The notes: generated by a model from the letters alone, not told the origin. Counted from the stretch's first letter, positions 6,650-14,123 are shown. The stretch: 15,042 nucleotides of DNA from a bacterium (GCA_030824095.1 JAVBYK010000519.1:1-15042), one strand, 5' to 3'. A program made the numbers and translations.

Positions 6650-7210
6650 ATGAAAAGAATCACCGCCGCCGTGCTGCTGGTCCTGGCCATCTACACTGGC
6701 GCAGCCGGCGCCATCGCGCTGGTGGGCTTTCGGGACCACGCCACCACAGCGGACATCATCGTGGTGCCGGGCAACACCGTGCGGCCCGACGGAACTGTGA
6801 GCCCGCGGCTGCAGTCCCGGCTCGATGTGGCGCTCCAGCTCTATCGCGAAGGCCTGGCTCCCGCCATCTTTGTCAGCGGCGGCACGGGGCGTGAGGGACG
6901 CGATGAAGCGGCTGCCATGGCCGCCTACCTCGTGGCCCAGGGCGTCGCCCCGCGCGCCATCATCCAGGACCCCCTGGGAGTGGACACGGGGGCAACGGCC
7001 GTCAACGCGGCGCACTACCTGCGCACCCACCAACTGCATTCGGCCATCGTTGCCACGCAGTATTTCCACGTCGCACGCACCACGCTGGCACTGGAACGCA
7101 GCGGCGTGCGCGTGGCGGGCGCGCGCCATGCCCGCTACTTTGAACTGCGCGACGCCTATTCGCTTTTCCGCGAGGTCCTGGGTTATGCGGCCTACTTGGC
7201 GCGTGGTTAG
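6650..7210 (+). CDS. YdcF/SanA family (DUF218) membrane protein
   Basis: The product has 186 residues. An N-terminal hydrophobic segment at about 5-26 serves as signal anchor. The DUF218 domain follows, with I-I-V-V-P-G-N at 36-42, S-P-R-L-Q-S-R-L-D at 51-59, V-S-G-G-T-G-R-E-G-R-D-E at 75-86, D-T-G-A-T-A-x-N near 112-119 and Q-Y-F-H-x-x-R at 137-143. Proteins of this group (YdcF, SanA, ElyC) act at the cell envelope, and ElyC affects peptidoglycan and lipid carrier metabolism. The exact reaction is not settled. The last 26 bases overlap the start of the aminopeptidase gene in another frame, which suggests coupled translation. Confidence 0.9.
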   Translation: MKRITAAVLLVLAIYTGAAGAIALVGFRDHATTADIIVVPGNTVRPDGTVSPRLQSRLDVALQLYREGLAPAIFVSGGTGREGRDEAAAMAAYLVAQGVAPRAIIQDPLGVDTGATAVNAAHYLRTHQLHSAIVATQYFHVARTTLALERSGVRVAGARHARYFELRDAYSLFREVLGYAAYLARG

Positions 7211-8327
7211 CCGCCAAATACGCATCGGGGCCGCGTTGCTGGTCGCGGTATTCGCGGCGGCCTGCACAGACACGCGCTACCTGCTGCAGTCCGCCACGGG
7301 GCATCTGCAGATCATGCAGGCGGCCCGCCCGGTGGATGACTGGCTGGGTGACGGCAACACGCCACCCGCGCTGAAGCAACGCCTGCAACAGGCCCAGGAG
7401 ATTCGGCGCTTTGCGGTGAGCGCTCTGCACCTGCCGGACAACGCCAGCTACCAGCGCTATGCGCAGTTGCAGCGCCGCGCTGTGGTGTGGAACGTGGTGG
7501 CGGCACCGCCCTATTCGCTGACACTCAAGACCTGGTGTTTTCCGGTCACGGGTTGTGTGGGTTACCGCGGCTATTTTGACGAGCGCGATGCACAGGCGCT
7601 GGCCACCGAGCTGCGTGCCCAGGGACTGGAAGCCCGTGTTTATGGCGTGCCGGCCTACTCGACGCTGGGCTGGACCAACTGGCTGGGTGGCGACCCGCTG
7701 CTGAGCACCTTCATCGACTACCCACAGGGTGAGCTGGCGCGCATGGTGTTCCACGAGCTGGCGCACCAGGTGCTGTATGTGAAGGACGATACGACGTTCA
7801 ACGAGTCGTTTGCCACGGCGGTGGAGCGCCTGGGCAGTGCCGCCTGGCTGGCCAGCCAGGCCGGCGCCACCGCCCAGGCGGAATACACCGCCTTTGATGT
7901 GCGGCGCCAGGCGTTTCGGGCCCTGGCCGCGCGCACACGCCAGACGCTGCTGGCGGTCTATGCAACGGATCGCCTGCCCCCGCCCAGCGCCGAGCAGCTG
8001 GCAGCGCAAAAGACCGCCGCCTACGCCGAGTTCCGCCAGGCCTATGCGGAGCTGAAAGCCCGTTGGGGCGGCTACGACCGCTATGACGCCTGGGTCGCCA
8101 GCGCCAACAACGCCGCCTTTGGCGCGCTCGCCGCGTATGACGAATGGGTTGGCGCGTTTGAGACCCTGTTCCACGCCGGGTCGGACGACTGGCCGGCCTT
8201 TTATGCGGCCACCCGGCAGCTGGCCGCGTTGCCACGCGAGACACGAACCGCGCGCTTGCAACAGCTGAAGGCCGGGGAACACCAGGCCCTCAGACCGGCG
8301 CCATCTCCCGGGCCTGGTGGTGGATGA
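7185..8327 (+). CDS. Lipoprotein zinc aminopeptidase (COG4324/DUF2265)
   Basis: The product has 380 residues with the ATG at 7185; a GTG at 7203 is an alternative start. A signal peptide ends in a lipobox F-A-A-A-C at 23-27, so the mature protein would be lipid-anchored at Cys27. The zinc site is V-F-H-E-L-A-H-Q with His190, Glu191 and His194, followed by F-N-E-S-F with Glu207 as likely third ligand. The conserved block W-C-F-P-V-x-G-C-V-G-Y-R-G-Y at 117-130 is characteristic of this predicted aminopeptidase family. The C-terminal third is rich in alanine and helical. The gene overlaps the YdcF-like gene by 26 bases and runs 38 bases into the convergent LysR gene. The family is well recognised, while the natural substrate is not known. 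Confidence 0.88.
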   Translation: MRPTWRVVSRQIRIGAALLVAVFAAACTDTRYLLQSATGHLQIMQAARPVDDWLGDGNTPPALKQRLQQAQEIRRFAVSALHLPDNASYQRYAQLQRRAVVWNVVAAPPYSLTLKTWCFPVTGCVGYRGYFDERDAQALATELRAQGLEARVYGVPAYSTLGWTNWLGGDPLLSTFIDYPQGELARMVFHELAHQVLYVKDDTTFNESFATAVERLGSAAWLASQAGATAQAEYTAFDVRRQAFRALAARTRQTLLAVYATDRLPPPSAEQLAAQKTAAYAEFRQAYAELKARWGGYDRYDAWVASANNAAFGALAAYDEWVGAFETLFHAGSDDWPAFYAATRQLAALPRETRTARLQQLKAGEHQALRPAPSPGPGGG

Positions 8328-9201
8328 AGTCCACGGCAAACCGGGCCATCGGGGAGTAGCTTCGGCCTTTCAGCGACACGATGGCCATGTCGGCAAACAC
8401 CGCCGGCACATCCACCAGCTGCAGACGCACCAGGCGTTTGGCCGCCACGTCCTGGACCGAGCCGGCATCCGTGCAGGCGATCACGGTGTCGGTGGTCAGC
8501 GCCAGGGTCTTCAGCAGATTCAGGTCATCGCACTCCACGGCCAGCGGCAGGCGGCTTCCCGCCTCCAGGCCCATCAGTGCGCCCATGCCCAGTAGCACGG
8601 TGTCGGGCACCCGCACGCTGGCTAGTCCGAAGGGCAGCAGGGCCGCAGCGGCCAGGGATGGGCGTGACAGCAGTGGGTGGCCCCAGCGCACGTAAAAGCC
8701 CGCCGACAACTGGGCCACCCGGGTGATGTCCAGATCGGCAGCCGCCACCACATTGCGTACATCGGCCATGTAGAAGTCCAGCTCCTCGGCACGCAGGTGG
8801 GCGGCCAGATAGTCCGCGTTGTTCACCTCCACCCGCACACACACGCCGGGATGGCGCGTGCGGATCTCGGCCAGCAGTGGCGACACCATGGTTGCCGCCG
8901 GATAGGGGCCTACGCCAAAGGCCAGGTCGCCAATCAGGCGCTCGCGGTACAGGCTGACGTCACGCTCCAGGCAGTGGTTCTCAAACAGCAGCTTGCGGGC
9001 GCGCTCGACGACAAAGGCCCCGGCATCGGTACAGCGCACCTCCAGCGTGCCACGGTCAAACAGCAGCAGCCCCAGTTCGTCCTCGGCGGCCTGGATACTG
9101 CGACTGAAGGCTGACTGCGTCAGGTGGCATTGCAACGCAGCGCGCCCGAAATGGCGCGTGTCGGCCAGGGCCACCAGGTGTTTAAGGCGTTTGAGGTCCA
9201 T
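8290..9201 (-). CDS. LysR-family transcriptional regulator (SdsB-like context)
   Basis: The product has 303 residues, normal for LysR. The start at 9201 is chosen over an upstream ATG at 9261 because AGGAG precedes it and the protein then begins M-D-L-K-R-L-K-H-L-V-A-L-A-D, the usual winged helix start. The DNA-binding helix includes A-A-L-Q-C-H-L-T-Q-S-A-F-S-R-S-I. A periplasmic-binding-like effector domain fills the rest. It is divergent from the alkylsulfatase gene with 117 bases between starts. In Pseudomonas the LysR protein SdsB activates the alkylsulfatase gene sdsA, so the same role is inferred here. The last 38 bases overlap the end of the aminopeptidase gene on the other strand. Confidence 0.9.
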   Translation of the reverse strand: MDLKRLKHLVALADTRHFGRAALQCHLTQSAFSRSIQAAEDELGLLLFDRGTLEVRCTDAGAFVVERARKLLFENHCLERDVSLYRERLIGDLAFGVGPYPAATMVSPLLAEIRTRHPGVCVRVEVNNADYLAAHLRAEELDFYMADVRNVVAAADLDITRVAQLSAGFYVRWGHPLLSRPSLAAAALLPFGLASVRVPDTVLLGMGALMGLEAGSRLPLAVECDDLNLLKTLALTTDTVIACTDAGSVQDVAAKRLVRLQLVDVPAVFADMAIVSLKGRSYSPMARFAVDFIHHQAREMAPV

Positions 9202-9224
9202 GCGGGGGCTCCTGGCAGACGTTG

Positions 9225-9263
9225 ATGTATCTGATGCATTGATTCTGCACAAAATATGCATTG
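9225..9263. promoter_or_regulatory. Candidate LysR binding site in the divergent gap
   Basis: An imperfect inverted repeat ATGTATC-T-GATGCAT (9225-9239, one mismatch between arms) contains the T-N11-A pattern of LysR boxes (T9226, A9238). ATGCATTG occurs at 9234-9241 and again at 9256-9263, 22 bases or about two helical turns apart. This is the usual layout of a recognition site plus an activation site in front of a LysR-controlled gene. Core promoter hexamers are not clear on either strand. Confidence 0.5.
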
Positions 9264-9318
9264 GACGAATTTGCCTCCACCTTCAACAATCGGCCACTGC
9301 AAACAGGAGACACCCACC

Positions 9319-11316
9319 ATGCATGTGCGCCATTTCACGCCCCGGCTGGCCTTGCTGGCCGCACTCATCACCCTGGTCGCCGGCTGCGGCAACAAGACCA
9401 GCGGCATCGGCGGCACCGCAGGCGATGCGTCGCCCCAGACCCAGCAGGCCAATGCCCAGGTGGCCAAGGAGCTCAAGCTCGATGACCCGCAGGACTTTGA
9501 GGACGCCAAACGCGGCTTCATCGCCAAGCCCAGCGGTCAGATTCTGGCCGCCGATGGCAGCGTGCTGAAAGACTTTGCCGCCTACGATTTTCTGGCGGGT
9601 GCAGCGCCCGACACGGTCAACCCCAGCCTGTGGCGCCACGCCCAGCTCAATGCCAACATCGGCCTCTTCAAGGTGACCGACGGCGTGTACCAGCTGCGGG
9701 GCTTTGACATTGCCAACATGACGCTGATCGAGGGCAAGACCGGCTGGATCGTGGTGGACCCGCTCACCGCCCGCGAGACCTCGGCCGCCGCCCTGGCCTT
9801 TGCCCGCCAGCACCTCGGCGCAAAGCCAGTGTCGGCCGTCATCATCACCCATGCCCACGCCGACCACTTTGGCGGCGTACTCGGTGTGGTCACACCACAA
9901 GAGGTGGCTGCGCGCAAGCTGCCGGTCGTGGCGTCAGCGGGTTTCCTGGAAGAGGCCACCAGCGAAAACGTGATGGTGGGCACGGGCATGGCCCGGCGCT
10001 CGTTCTACCAGTTCGGGCGTGACCTGCCGCGCTCTGCCAAGGGCAATGTGGACACGGGCCTGGGCAAGGATGTGGCCTACGGCAGCATCGGCATCATCGC
10101 GCCCAACCAGTTGATTGAACAACCCGAGCAAAAGCTCCAGCTCGACGGCGTGGACTTCGTGTTCTACAACGTGCCCGGCGCCGAATGCCCGGCGGAACTG
10201 ACCTTCAGCATCCCCGCCCTGAAGCTCTACGACGGCGCCGAGAACCTGTCGCAGAACATGCACAACCTGCTGCCGGTGCGCGGTGCCAAGGTGCGCGACG
10301 CCCTGCGCTGGTCCAACTACATGGACCAGGCACTGGAGCAGACCAAGGGCGCCGACATCTACATCGGCTCGCACAACTGGCCGGTGTGGGGCAATGCCGC
10401 CATCCGCAAGCTGGTCACCATGCACCGCGACGTCTACAAATACACCCATGACCAGACCGTGCGCCTGATCAACGCGGGCTACACGCCGCGCGAGATTGCG
10501 GACACGGTGAAGCTGCCCAAATCCCTGTCCGAGTTCTTCGGCGTGCGCGGCTACTACGGCGACATCCGCCACAACGTGAAGGCGGTCTACCAGTTCTACA
10601 TCGGCGCCTACGACGGCAACCCGGCCAACCTCAATCCACTGCCGCCGCAGGAATCTGCCAAGCGCTACCTGGAGCTGCTGGGCGGCACCGACAAGGCCGT
10701 GGCCGCCGCGCAGGCAGCCTTTGACAAGGGCGACTACCGCTGGACCGCCGAGCTGCTGAATCACGCCGTCTTCGGCGACCCCGCCAGCAAGACCGCCCGG
10801 GATTTGCTGGCCAAAACCTATGACCAGCTGGGCTACCAGGCCGAAGCCGCCACCTGGCGCAATTCCTACCTGACCGCCGCGCAGGAACTGCGCAACGGCC
10901 CGCCCACCAAGGGGGCGTCGAAGGCCATGCTGATGGAAATGCTGCTGCAAACCCCGATCGAGCGATTCCTGGAGGCCATGGCGGGCAGCTTGAATGGCCC
11001 GGATGCCGAGGGCAAGCACCTCAAGATCAATCTGGTGCTGACGGACCTGAAGGAAACCTATGTGCTGTGGATCGAGAACGCCGTGCTGCACTTCAAACGC
11101 GTGAATCACGCGACCGGAGCAGAACCCGATGCCAACGCCACGCTGACCCTGACGCGGCCCATCTTCGTGAAGATGATTGCCGGCACCGCAGGCGTGAAGG
11201 ACACGCTGATGAGTGACGACCTCAAGATCAGCGGCAGCACCATCGACCTGGTGCGTTTCTTCGGGCTGATCGACAAGGCGCCGGGCACCTTTGCCATCGT
11301 GACACGACAGAATTAA
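9319..11316 (+). CDS. Alkylsulfatase of the SdsA1 metallo-beta-lactamase type, lipoprotein
   Basis: The product has 665 residues, the size of SdsA1-type type III sulfatases. The start at 9319 follows CAGGAGA and gives a clean signal peptide with lipobox L-V-A-G-C (Cys23), so the enzyme is probably lipid-anchored outside the cytoplasm. The zinc site has H-A-H-A-D-H (His178, His180, Asp182, His183), then Glu289 in P-G-A-E, Glu308 in G-A-E-N and His352 in S-H-N-W. An alkylsulfatase dimerisation domain follows at roughly 380-515 (G-Y-Y-G-D-I-R-H-N-V-K-A-V-Y-Q), and a C-terminal SCP2-like domain at about 535-665. The family hydrolyses primary or secondary alkyl sulfates such as SDS to alcohol and sulfate. 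It does not use a formylglycine residue, so it does not need a sulfatase maturase. The divergent LysR gene is the likely regulator. Confidence 0.92.
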   Translation: MHVRHFTPRLALLAALITLVAGCGNKTSGIGGTAGDASPQTQQANAQVAKELKLDDPQDFEDAKRGFIAKPSGQILAADGSVLKDFAAYDFLAGAAPDTVNPSLWRHAQLNANIGLFKVTDGVYQLRGFDIANMTLIEGKTGWIVVDPLTARETSAAALAFARQHLGAKPVSAVIITHAHADHFGGVLGVVTPQEVAARKLPVVASAGFLEEATSENVMVGTGMARRSFYQFGRDLPRSAKGNVDTGLGKDVAYGSIGIIAPNQLIEQPEQKLQLDGVDFVFYNVPGAECPAELTFSIPALKLYDGAENLSQNMHNLLPVRGAKVRDALRWSNYMDQALEQTKGADIYIGSHNWPVWGNAAIRKLVTMHRDVYKYTHDQTVRLINAGYTPREIADTVKLPKSLSEFFGVRGYYGDIRHNVKAVYQFYIGAYDGNPANLNPLPPQESAKRYLELLGGTDKAVAAAQAAFDKGDYRWTAELLNHAVFGDPASKTARDLLAKTYDQLGYQAEAATWRNSYLTAAQELRNGPPTKGASKAMLMEMLLQTPIERFLEAMAGSLNGPDAEGKHLKINLVLTDLKETYVLWIENAVLHFKRVNHATGAEPDANATLTLTRPIFVKMIAGTAGVKDTLMSDDLKISGSTIDLVRFFGLIDKAPGTFAIVTRQN

Positions 11317-11325
11317 GCTATGTAT

Positions 11326-11373
11326 TTGATAGCTATATACGACCATTTCACGAGGGCTATTAGCCAATTTGAC
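11326..11373 (+). repeat. Short intergenic repeat, copy B
   Basis: This 48-base element lies ten bases after the alkylsulfatase stop and matches 6213-6260 at 33 of 48 positions with no gaps. The core TTGATAGCT, CCATT and CACGAGGGC are shared. It contains a perfect small dyad GGCTA-T-TAGCC at 11355-11365, which copy A lacks, and ends in TTGAC. Like copy A it sits directly 3' of a gene and before the next. Confidence 0.65.
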
Positions 11374-11422
11374 TGAGAGCGACTTGGTGGACAAGAACAC
11401 CGTTGTAAACTTTGCAACGACC

Positions 11423-11893
11423 ATGACACCCACCGAGTTCGCACTCTTCAAATACCAGCATGCCGACGCAGCCATCCGCAGCCCCGCGCGGCGCTGGTTC
11501 ACCGGCATCAGCTTCGGGTTGGCGCTGCTGCTCATCGCCACCGGGTTCATCGTGTTCCCCGTGAGCCTGTTCGCCCTGCTGGTGCCCGTCCTGGCCTGGA
11601 CCACGGCCAGCCGCCAGTTGCTGCTGGGGCCGCGCTACCTGCTGTGCGGCCAGACCATCGTCTACTACGCCAACGTCAAGCGCATCACGCTGTCACGCGG
11701 CACCGGCACGCTGCGGGTGCAGTCGCACAACGGCAAGAGCTTCCTGCTGGAACGCGACAAGTTCCCTACCAACGCGCGCAAGGCCGACAAGATCCAGAAG
11801 AACAAGGCCGCCAAGTTCGACAAGGTGGCCGACAAGATCATCGAGAAAGTACGCAGCGCCAGCACGAACGTGGACGTGATCGGCGCCGGGTGA
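11423..11893 (+). CDS. Small membrane protein with PH-like C-terminal region
   Basis: The product has 156 residues and I do not recognise it by name. Two adjacent hydrophobic segments at about 27-45 and 46-62 form a helical hairpin. The next part (69-142) reads as short beta strands (Y-L-L-C-G-Q-T-I-V-Y-Y, V-K-R-I-T-L, L-R-V, F-L-L-E) followed by a lysine-rich amphipathic helix (119-143). This layout resembles YcxB/bacterial PH-type membrane proteins. The soluble part probably faces the cytoplasm. The ATG at 11423 has no Shine-Dalgarno; a TTG at 11369 inside copy B is an alternative start, also without one. The stop overlaps the rSAM start as TGATG, so this protein is almost surely made together with the rSAM enzyme. 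Confidence 0.75.
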   Translation: MTPTEFALFKYQHADAAIRSPARRWFTGISFGLALLLIATGFIVFPVSLFALLVPVLAWTTASRQLLLGPRYLLCGQTIVYYANVKRITLSRGTGTLRVQSHNGKSFLLERDKFPTNARKADKIQKNKAAKFDKVADKIIEKVRSASTNVDVIGAG

Positions 11894-13692
11894 TGATGGA
11901 CCGCGCCATCCATCTGCTGTATGTGCCCACGCTGTGCTGCAACCTGAGCTGCAGCTACTGCTACCTGGGCAAGCAGACGACCGAGGCCGCACTCAAAACC
12001 GACGCAGGACGCGCCGTGCAAACGCTGCGCCACACCCTGGACGCGCTCCAGGCGGCCGGCGTGCTGGCCTTCAACGTATCCCTGCACGGCGGCGAGGTGA
12101 CCACGCTGCCACCGCCCGTGCTGGACGAACTGTTCAGCATGATCCGCGCCCACTACCTGCAGCACTTCGACGCGCTCAACGCGCTGGGCCACAGGAAGTC
12201 GGCGCCGCACATCAAGACCAACCTGTTCAAGTTCGCGCCGCTCGTTGAGCTGTTCGACCGGCACAAGGTGTCGATCAGCGCCAGCATCGACCTGCCACTG
12301 TCCCTGCACGCGCGCCACCGCACCACGCGCGGCGGCACCGACTGGTTGCCGCGCACGCTGGACAACATCCGCCTGCTGGCACGCTACCCGCACGCCAAGA
12401 AGATCTCGGCCACGTTGAGTGCGGAGCACCTGGCCGACATTCCGGCGCTGGTGAAGGACATCTGGTACCTGCACCGCGAGCTGGGCTTTGACATGAACCA
12501 GTTCAACCTGATGTTTGCCTTTGGCTCCGAACTCAACCGCGCGGCCAAGGGCGAGGCCGTGCTCACGCCCTGCACACCCGCGCAGCAGCAGGCGCTGTAC
12601 GACGCACTGTCCCAGGAGTTCATGGGCACCGAACTGGAAGAGGGCTTGCGCCGCAACTGGTTCGACGAGTTCAAGCCCAGCTATTGCACCAACGCGGCCA
12701 ACTGCGGCGAGCGCTTCTATCTGTTGCAAAGCGATGGTGCCGTCTACTCCTGCGTGCGCGGCCAGGGCATGGAGGCGTTTCGCTACGGCAATGTGTTCGA
12801 CGACCCCATCCTGGACATTCTGGACAACGGCGCGCGCAAGATCCGCCAGATCCACCAGGCGCAGGGCTTTGACTCTGACTGCCAGGCCTGTGACCACTTG
12901 AGCACCTGCAACACCGGCTGTGCCGTCGTCAAGGTCCAGAACCAGAGCGGCAAGTCCTACACCTGCGGCCTGCAAAAGACCATCTACCGGGGCAACCCGC
13001 TGTCCTACCCCGCCGACACACCGGCCGAACAGCGCGAATACGCCCTGCACTACCAGCAGACCACGCACCCCAGCCTGGCCTTTGCGCAGCCGCCTGCTGC
13101 GCCAACCGAGCCGCAGTTCCTGCTGCCCAACGACATCGCCGAGCCCAAGAACACCCTGGGCGCGCTGATCGCCGCAGACCCGGTGTTGCAGATGCTGTAC
13201 AGCGAAAGCGCCTTTGTGCTGGAGCTGCGTGGTGAGCTGCTGGCGCTGGACTCGCAACTCTTCAAGCAGCGCCGCACCCAGCACACGCTGGTAAACGGTG
13301 ACCCACTGGTGCTGCACTTGCGCCGCGATGTGCTGCAGGCCAATTGCCCCGAAGCCATTCGCAACACGCTGTACCTGCAGCTGCTGCGTGACACGCCGGT
13401 GGTTTATGGCGACGAGCGGCGCACCAAGCAGGAACATATCTTCACCTACCAGCTCTACGCCAACTGCCTGGAGCCCAGCACGCGCCTGGGGGAAGACTAC
13501 CTGCAGTGCGACCTGACGGATTTGCTGGCGCTGCACCGCGTGCACTTCCGGCGCGGCGTGCTCAACAACCTGTTTGTGACCACGCTGTTCCTGCGCGAAT
13601 ACCATTACCAGAAGCAAAAGGCCAACGCCTTCTACCATGTGCAAACGGCCAACCTGCCGTTTCAGAACTTCGAGTTCCACTACCTGACATGA
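11893..13692 (+). CDS. Radical SAM/SPASM maturase-like enzyme with unknown C-terminal extension
   Basis: The product has 599 residues. The radical SAM cluster motif is Cys16-x3-Cys20-x2-Cys23, followed by H-G-G-E at 65-68. A complete SPASM pattern is present: Cys271-x10-G-x4-Cys287, then Cys330-x2-Cys333-x5-Cys339-x3-Cys343, then Cys358. It should therefore hold one SAM-binding and two auxiliary [4Fe-4S] clusters, as in anSME-type and RiPP maturases that modify peptide or protein side chains. Residues from about 365 to 599 form an added region with no motif I know, starting with a proline-rich linker near 396-412. The start overlaps the preceding stop (TGATG; ATG 11896 is an alternative) and the end overlaps the next start (ATGA). 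The nearby alkylsulfatase is a zinc enzyme and would not be its substrate. Confidence 0.92.
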   Translation: MMDRAIHLLYVPTLCCNLSCSYCYLGKQTTEAALKTDAGRAVQTLRHTLDALQAAGVLAFNVSLHGGEVTTLPPPVLDELFSMIRAHYLQHFDALNALGHRKSAPHIKTNLFKFAPLVELFDRHKVSISASIDLPLSLHARHRTTRGGTDWLPRTLDNIRLLARYPHAKKISATLSAEHLADIPALVKDIWYLHRELGFDMNQFNLMFAFGSELNRAAKGEAVLTPCTPAQQQALYDALSQEFMGTELEEGLRRNWFDEFKPSYCTNAANCGERFYLLQSDGAVYSCVRGQGMEAFRYGNVFDDPILDILDNGARKIRQIHQAQGFDSDCQACDHLSTCNTGCAVVKVQNQSGKSYTCGLQKTIYRGNPLSYPADTPAEQREYALHYQQTTHPSLAFAQPPAAPTEPQFLLPNDIAEPKNTLGALIAADPVLQMLYSESAFVLELRGELLALDSQLFKQRRTQHTLVNGDPLVLHLRRDVLQANCPEAIRNTLYLQLLRDTPVVYGDERRTKQEHIFTYQLYANCLEPSTRLGEDYLQCDLTDLLALHRVHFRRGVLNNLFVTTLFLREYHYQKQKANAFYHVQTANLPFQNFEFHYLT

Positions 13693-14123
13693 AACCCCAA
13701 GACCTGCAACGCACCGCCTACACCGTGGAATGTTTTCTGAACGCCCTGCGTCTGGAAGACGGCAATGACCGCACCGAAGTCGAAGAGGCGCTGGTGCGCT
13801 GGCTGCTGGACGATGCTCGCCGCAAGGACGACCACCTGATCTACCAGGACCAGACCGTGTCCTGCTACAGCGGGGGCCATGTAACCCAGAGTTTTGCCGT
13901 GCCGCTGGCGCGCCAGAAGCAAACCATCTGGTGCAACGCCGACAAGCTGTCCACCATCGACGGCTCCGCGTTCAAGGACCAGGGCAAGCTGGTCATGCTC
14001 GGCACCGGCGGCCTGATCCTGGGCATGCCCGGCCTGGTGGCCGCCCAGCAGGATGCAAAAGACAAGAAACGCAACAGCAATAACAACAATAACAATAACA
14101 ACAACAATAACAACAACGGGTAG
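13689..14123 (+). CDS. Unknown 144-residue protein with C-terminal poly-asparagine tail
   Basis: I do not recognise this protein. Its ATG overlaps the rSAM stop (ATGA). The first 50 residues are acidic and helical (E-V-E-E-A-L-V-R-W-L-L-D-D-A-R-R). Residues 51-99 contain Cys59 and Cys82 in a strand-rich, polar part. A glycine-rich hydrophobic stretch, L-V-M-L-G-T-G-G-L-I-L-G-M-P-G-L-V-A-A, spans 101-119. A lysine-rich link then leads to asparagines 131-143 and a final glycine. The tight linkage makes it the best candidate for substrate or partner of the SPASM enzyme. It is long for a RiPP precursor and has no known leader motif, so an accessory role is equally possible. The tail may be a low-complexity linker produced by repeat slippage. 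Confidence 0.8.
   Translation: MKPQDLQRTAYTVECFLNALRLEDGNDRTEVEEALVRWLLDDARRKDDHLIYQDQTVSCYSGGHVTQSFAVPLARQKQTIWCNADKLSTIDGSAFKDQGKLVMLGTGGLILGMPGLVAAQQDAKDKKRNSNNNNNNNNNNNNNG
14079..14117 (+). repeat. In-frame AAY trinucleotide repeat (13 Asn codons)
   Basis: Thirteen consecutive asparagine codons, nine AAC and four AAT in mixed order, lie just before the final glycine codon and stop. Each step is three bases, so slippage changes tail length and keeps the frame. The mixture of synonymous codons suggests that the tract is not a fresh pure expansion. Confidence 0.95.

Noticed and set aside
11369..11397. TTGACT at the end of repeat copy B as a -35 element
   Set aside because: The hexamer matches well, but 16-19 bases downstream there is no acceptable -10 hexamer.
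9934..11604. 556-codon open frame antisense to the alkylsulfatase and the next gene
   Set aside because: No family motif or ribosome binding site was seen, and the plus strand encodes a full zinc-site enzyme here.
11665..13680. 671-codon open frame antisense to the radical SAM gene
   Set aside because: It is a shadow created by high GC at third positions. Its translation is low-complexity and rich in Q, V, A, L and G with no domain, while the plus strand carries complete radical SAM and SPASM motifs.
11893..13692. Radical SAM enzyme as maturase of the adjacent alkylsulfatase
   Set aside because: That sulfatase is a zinc metallo-beta-lactamase type that does not use formylglycine, so no maturase is required.
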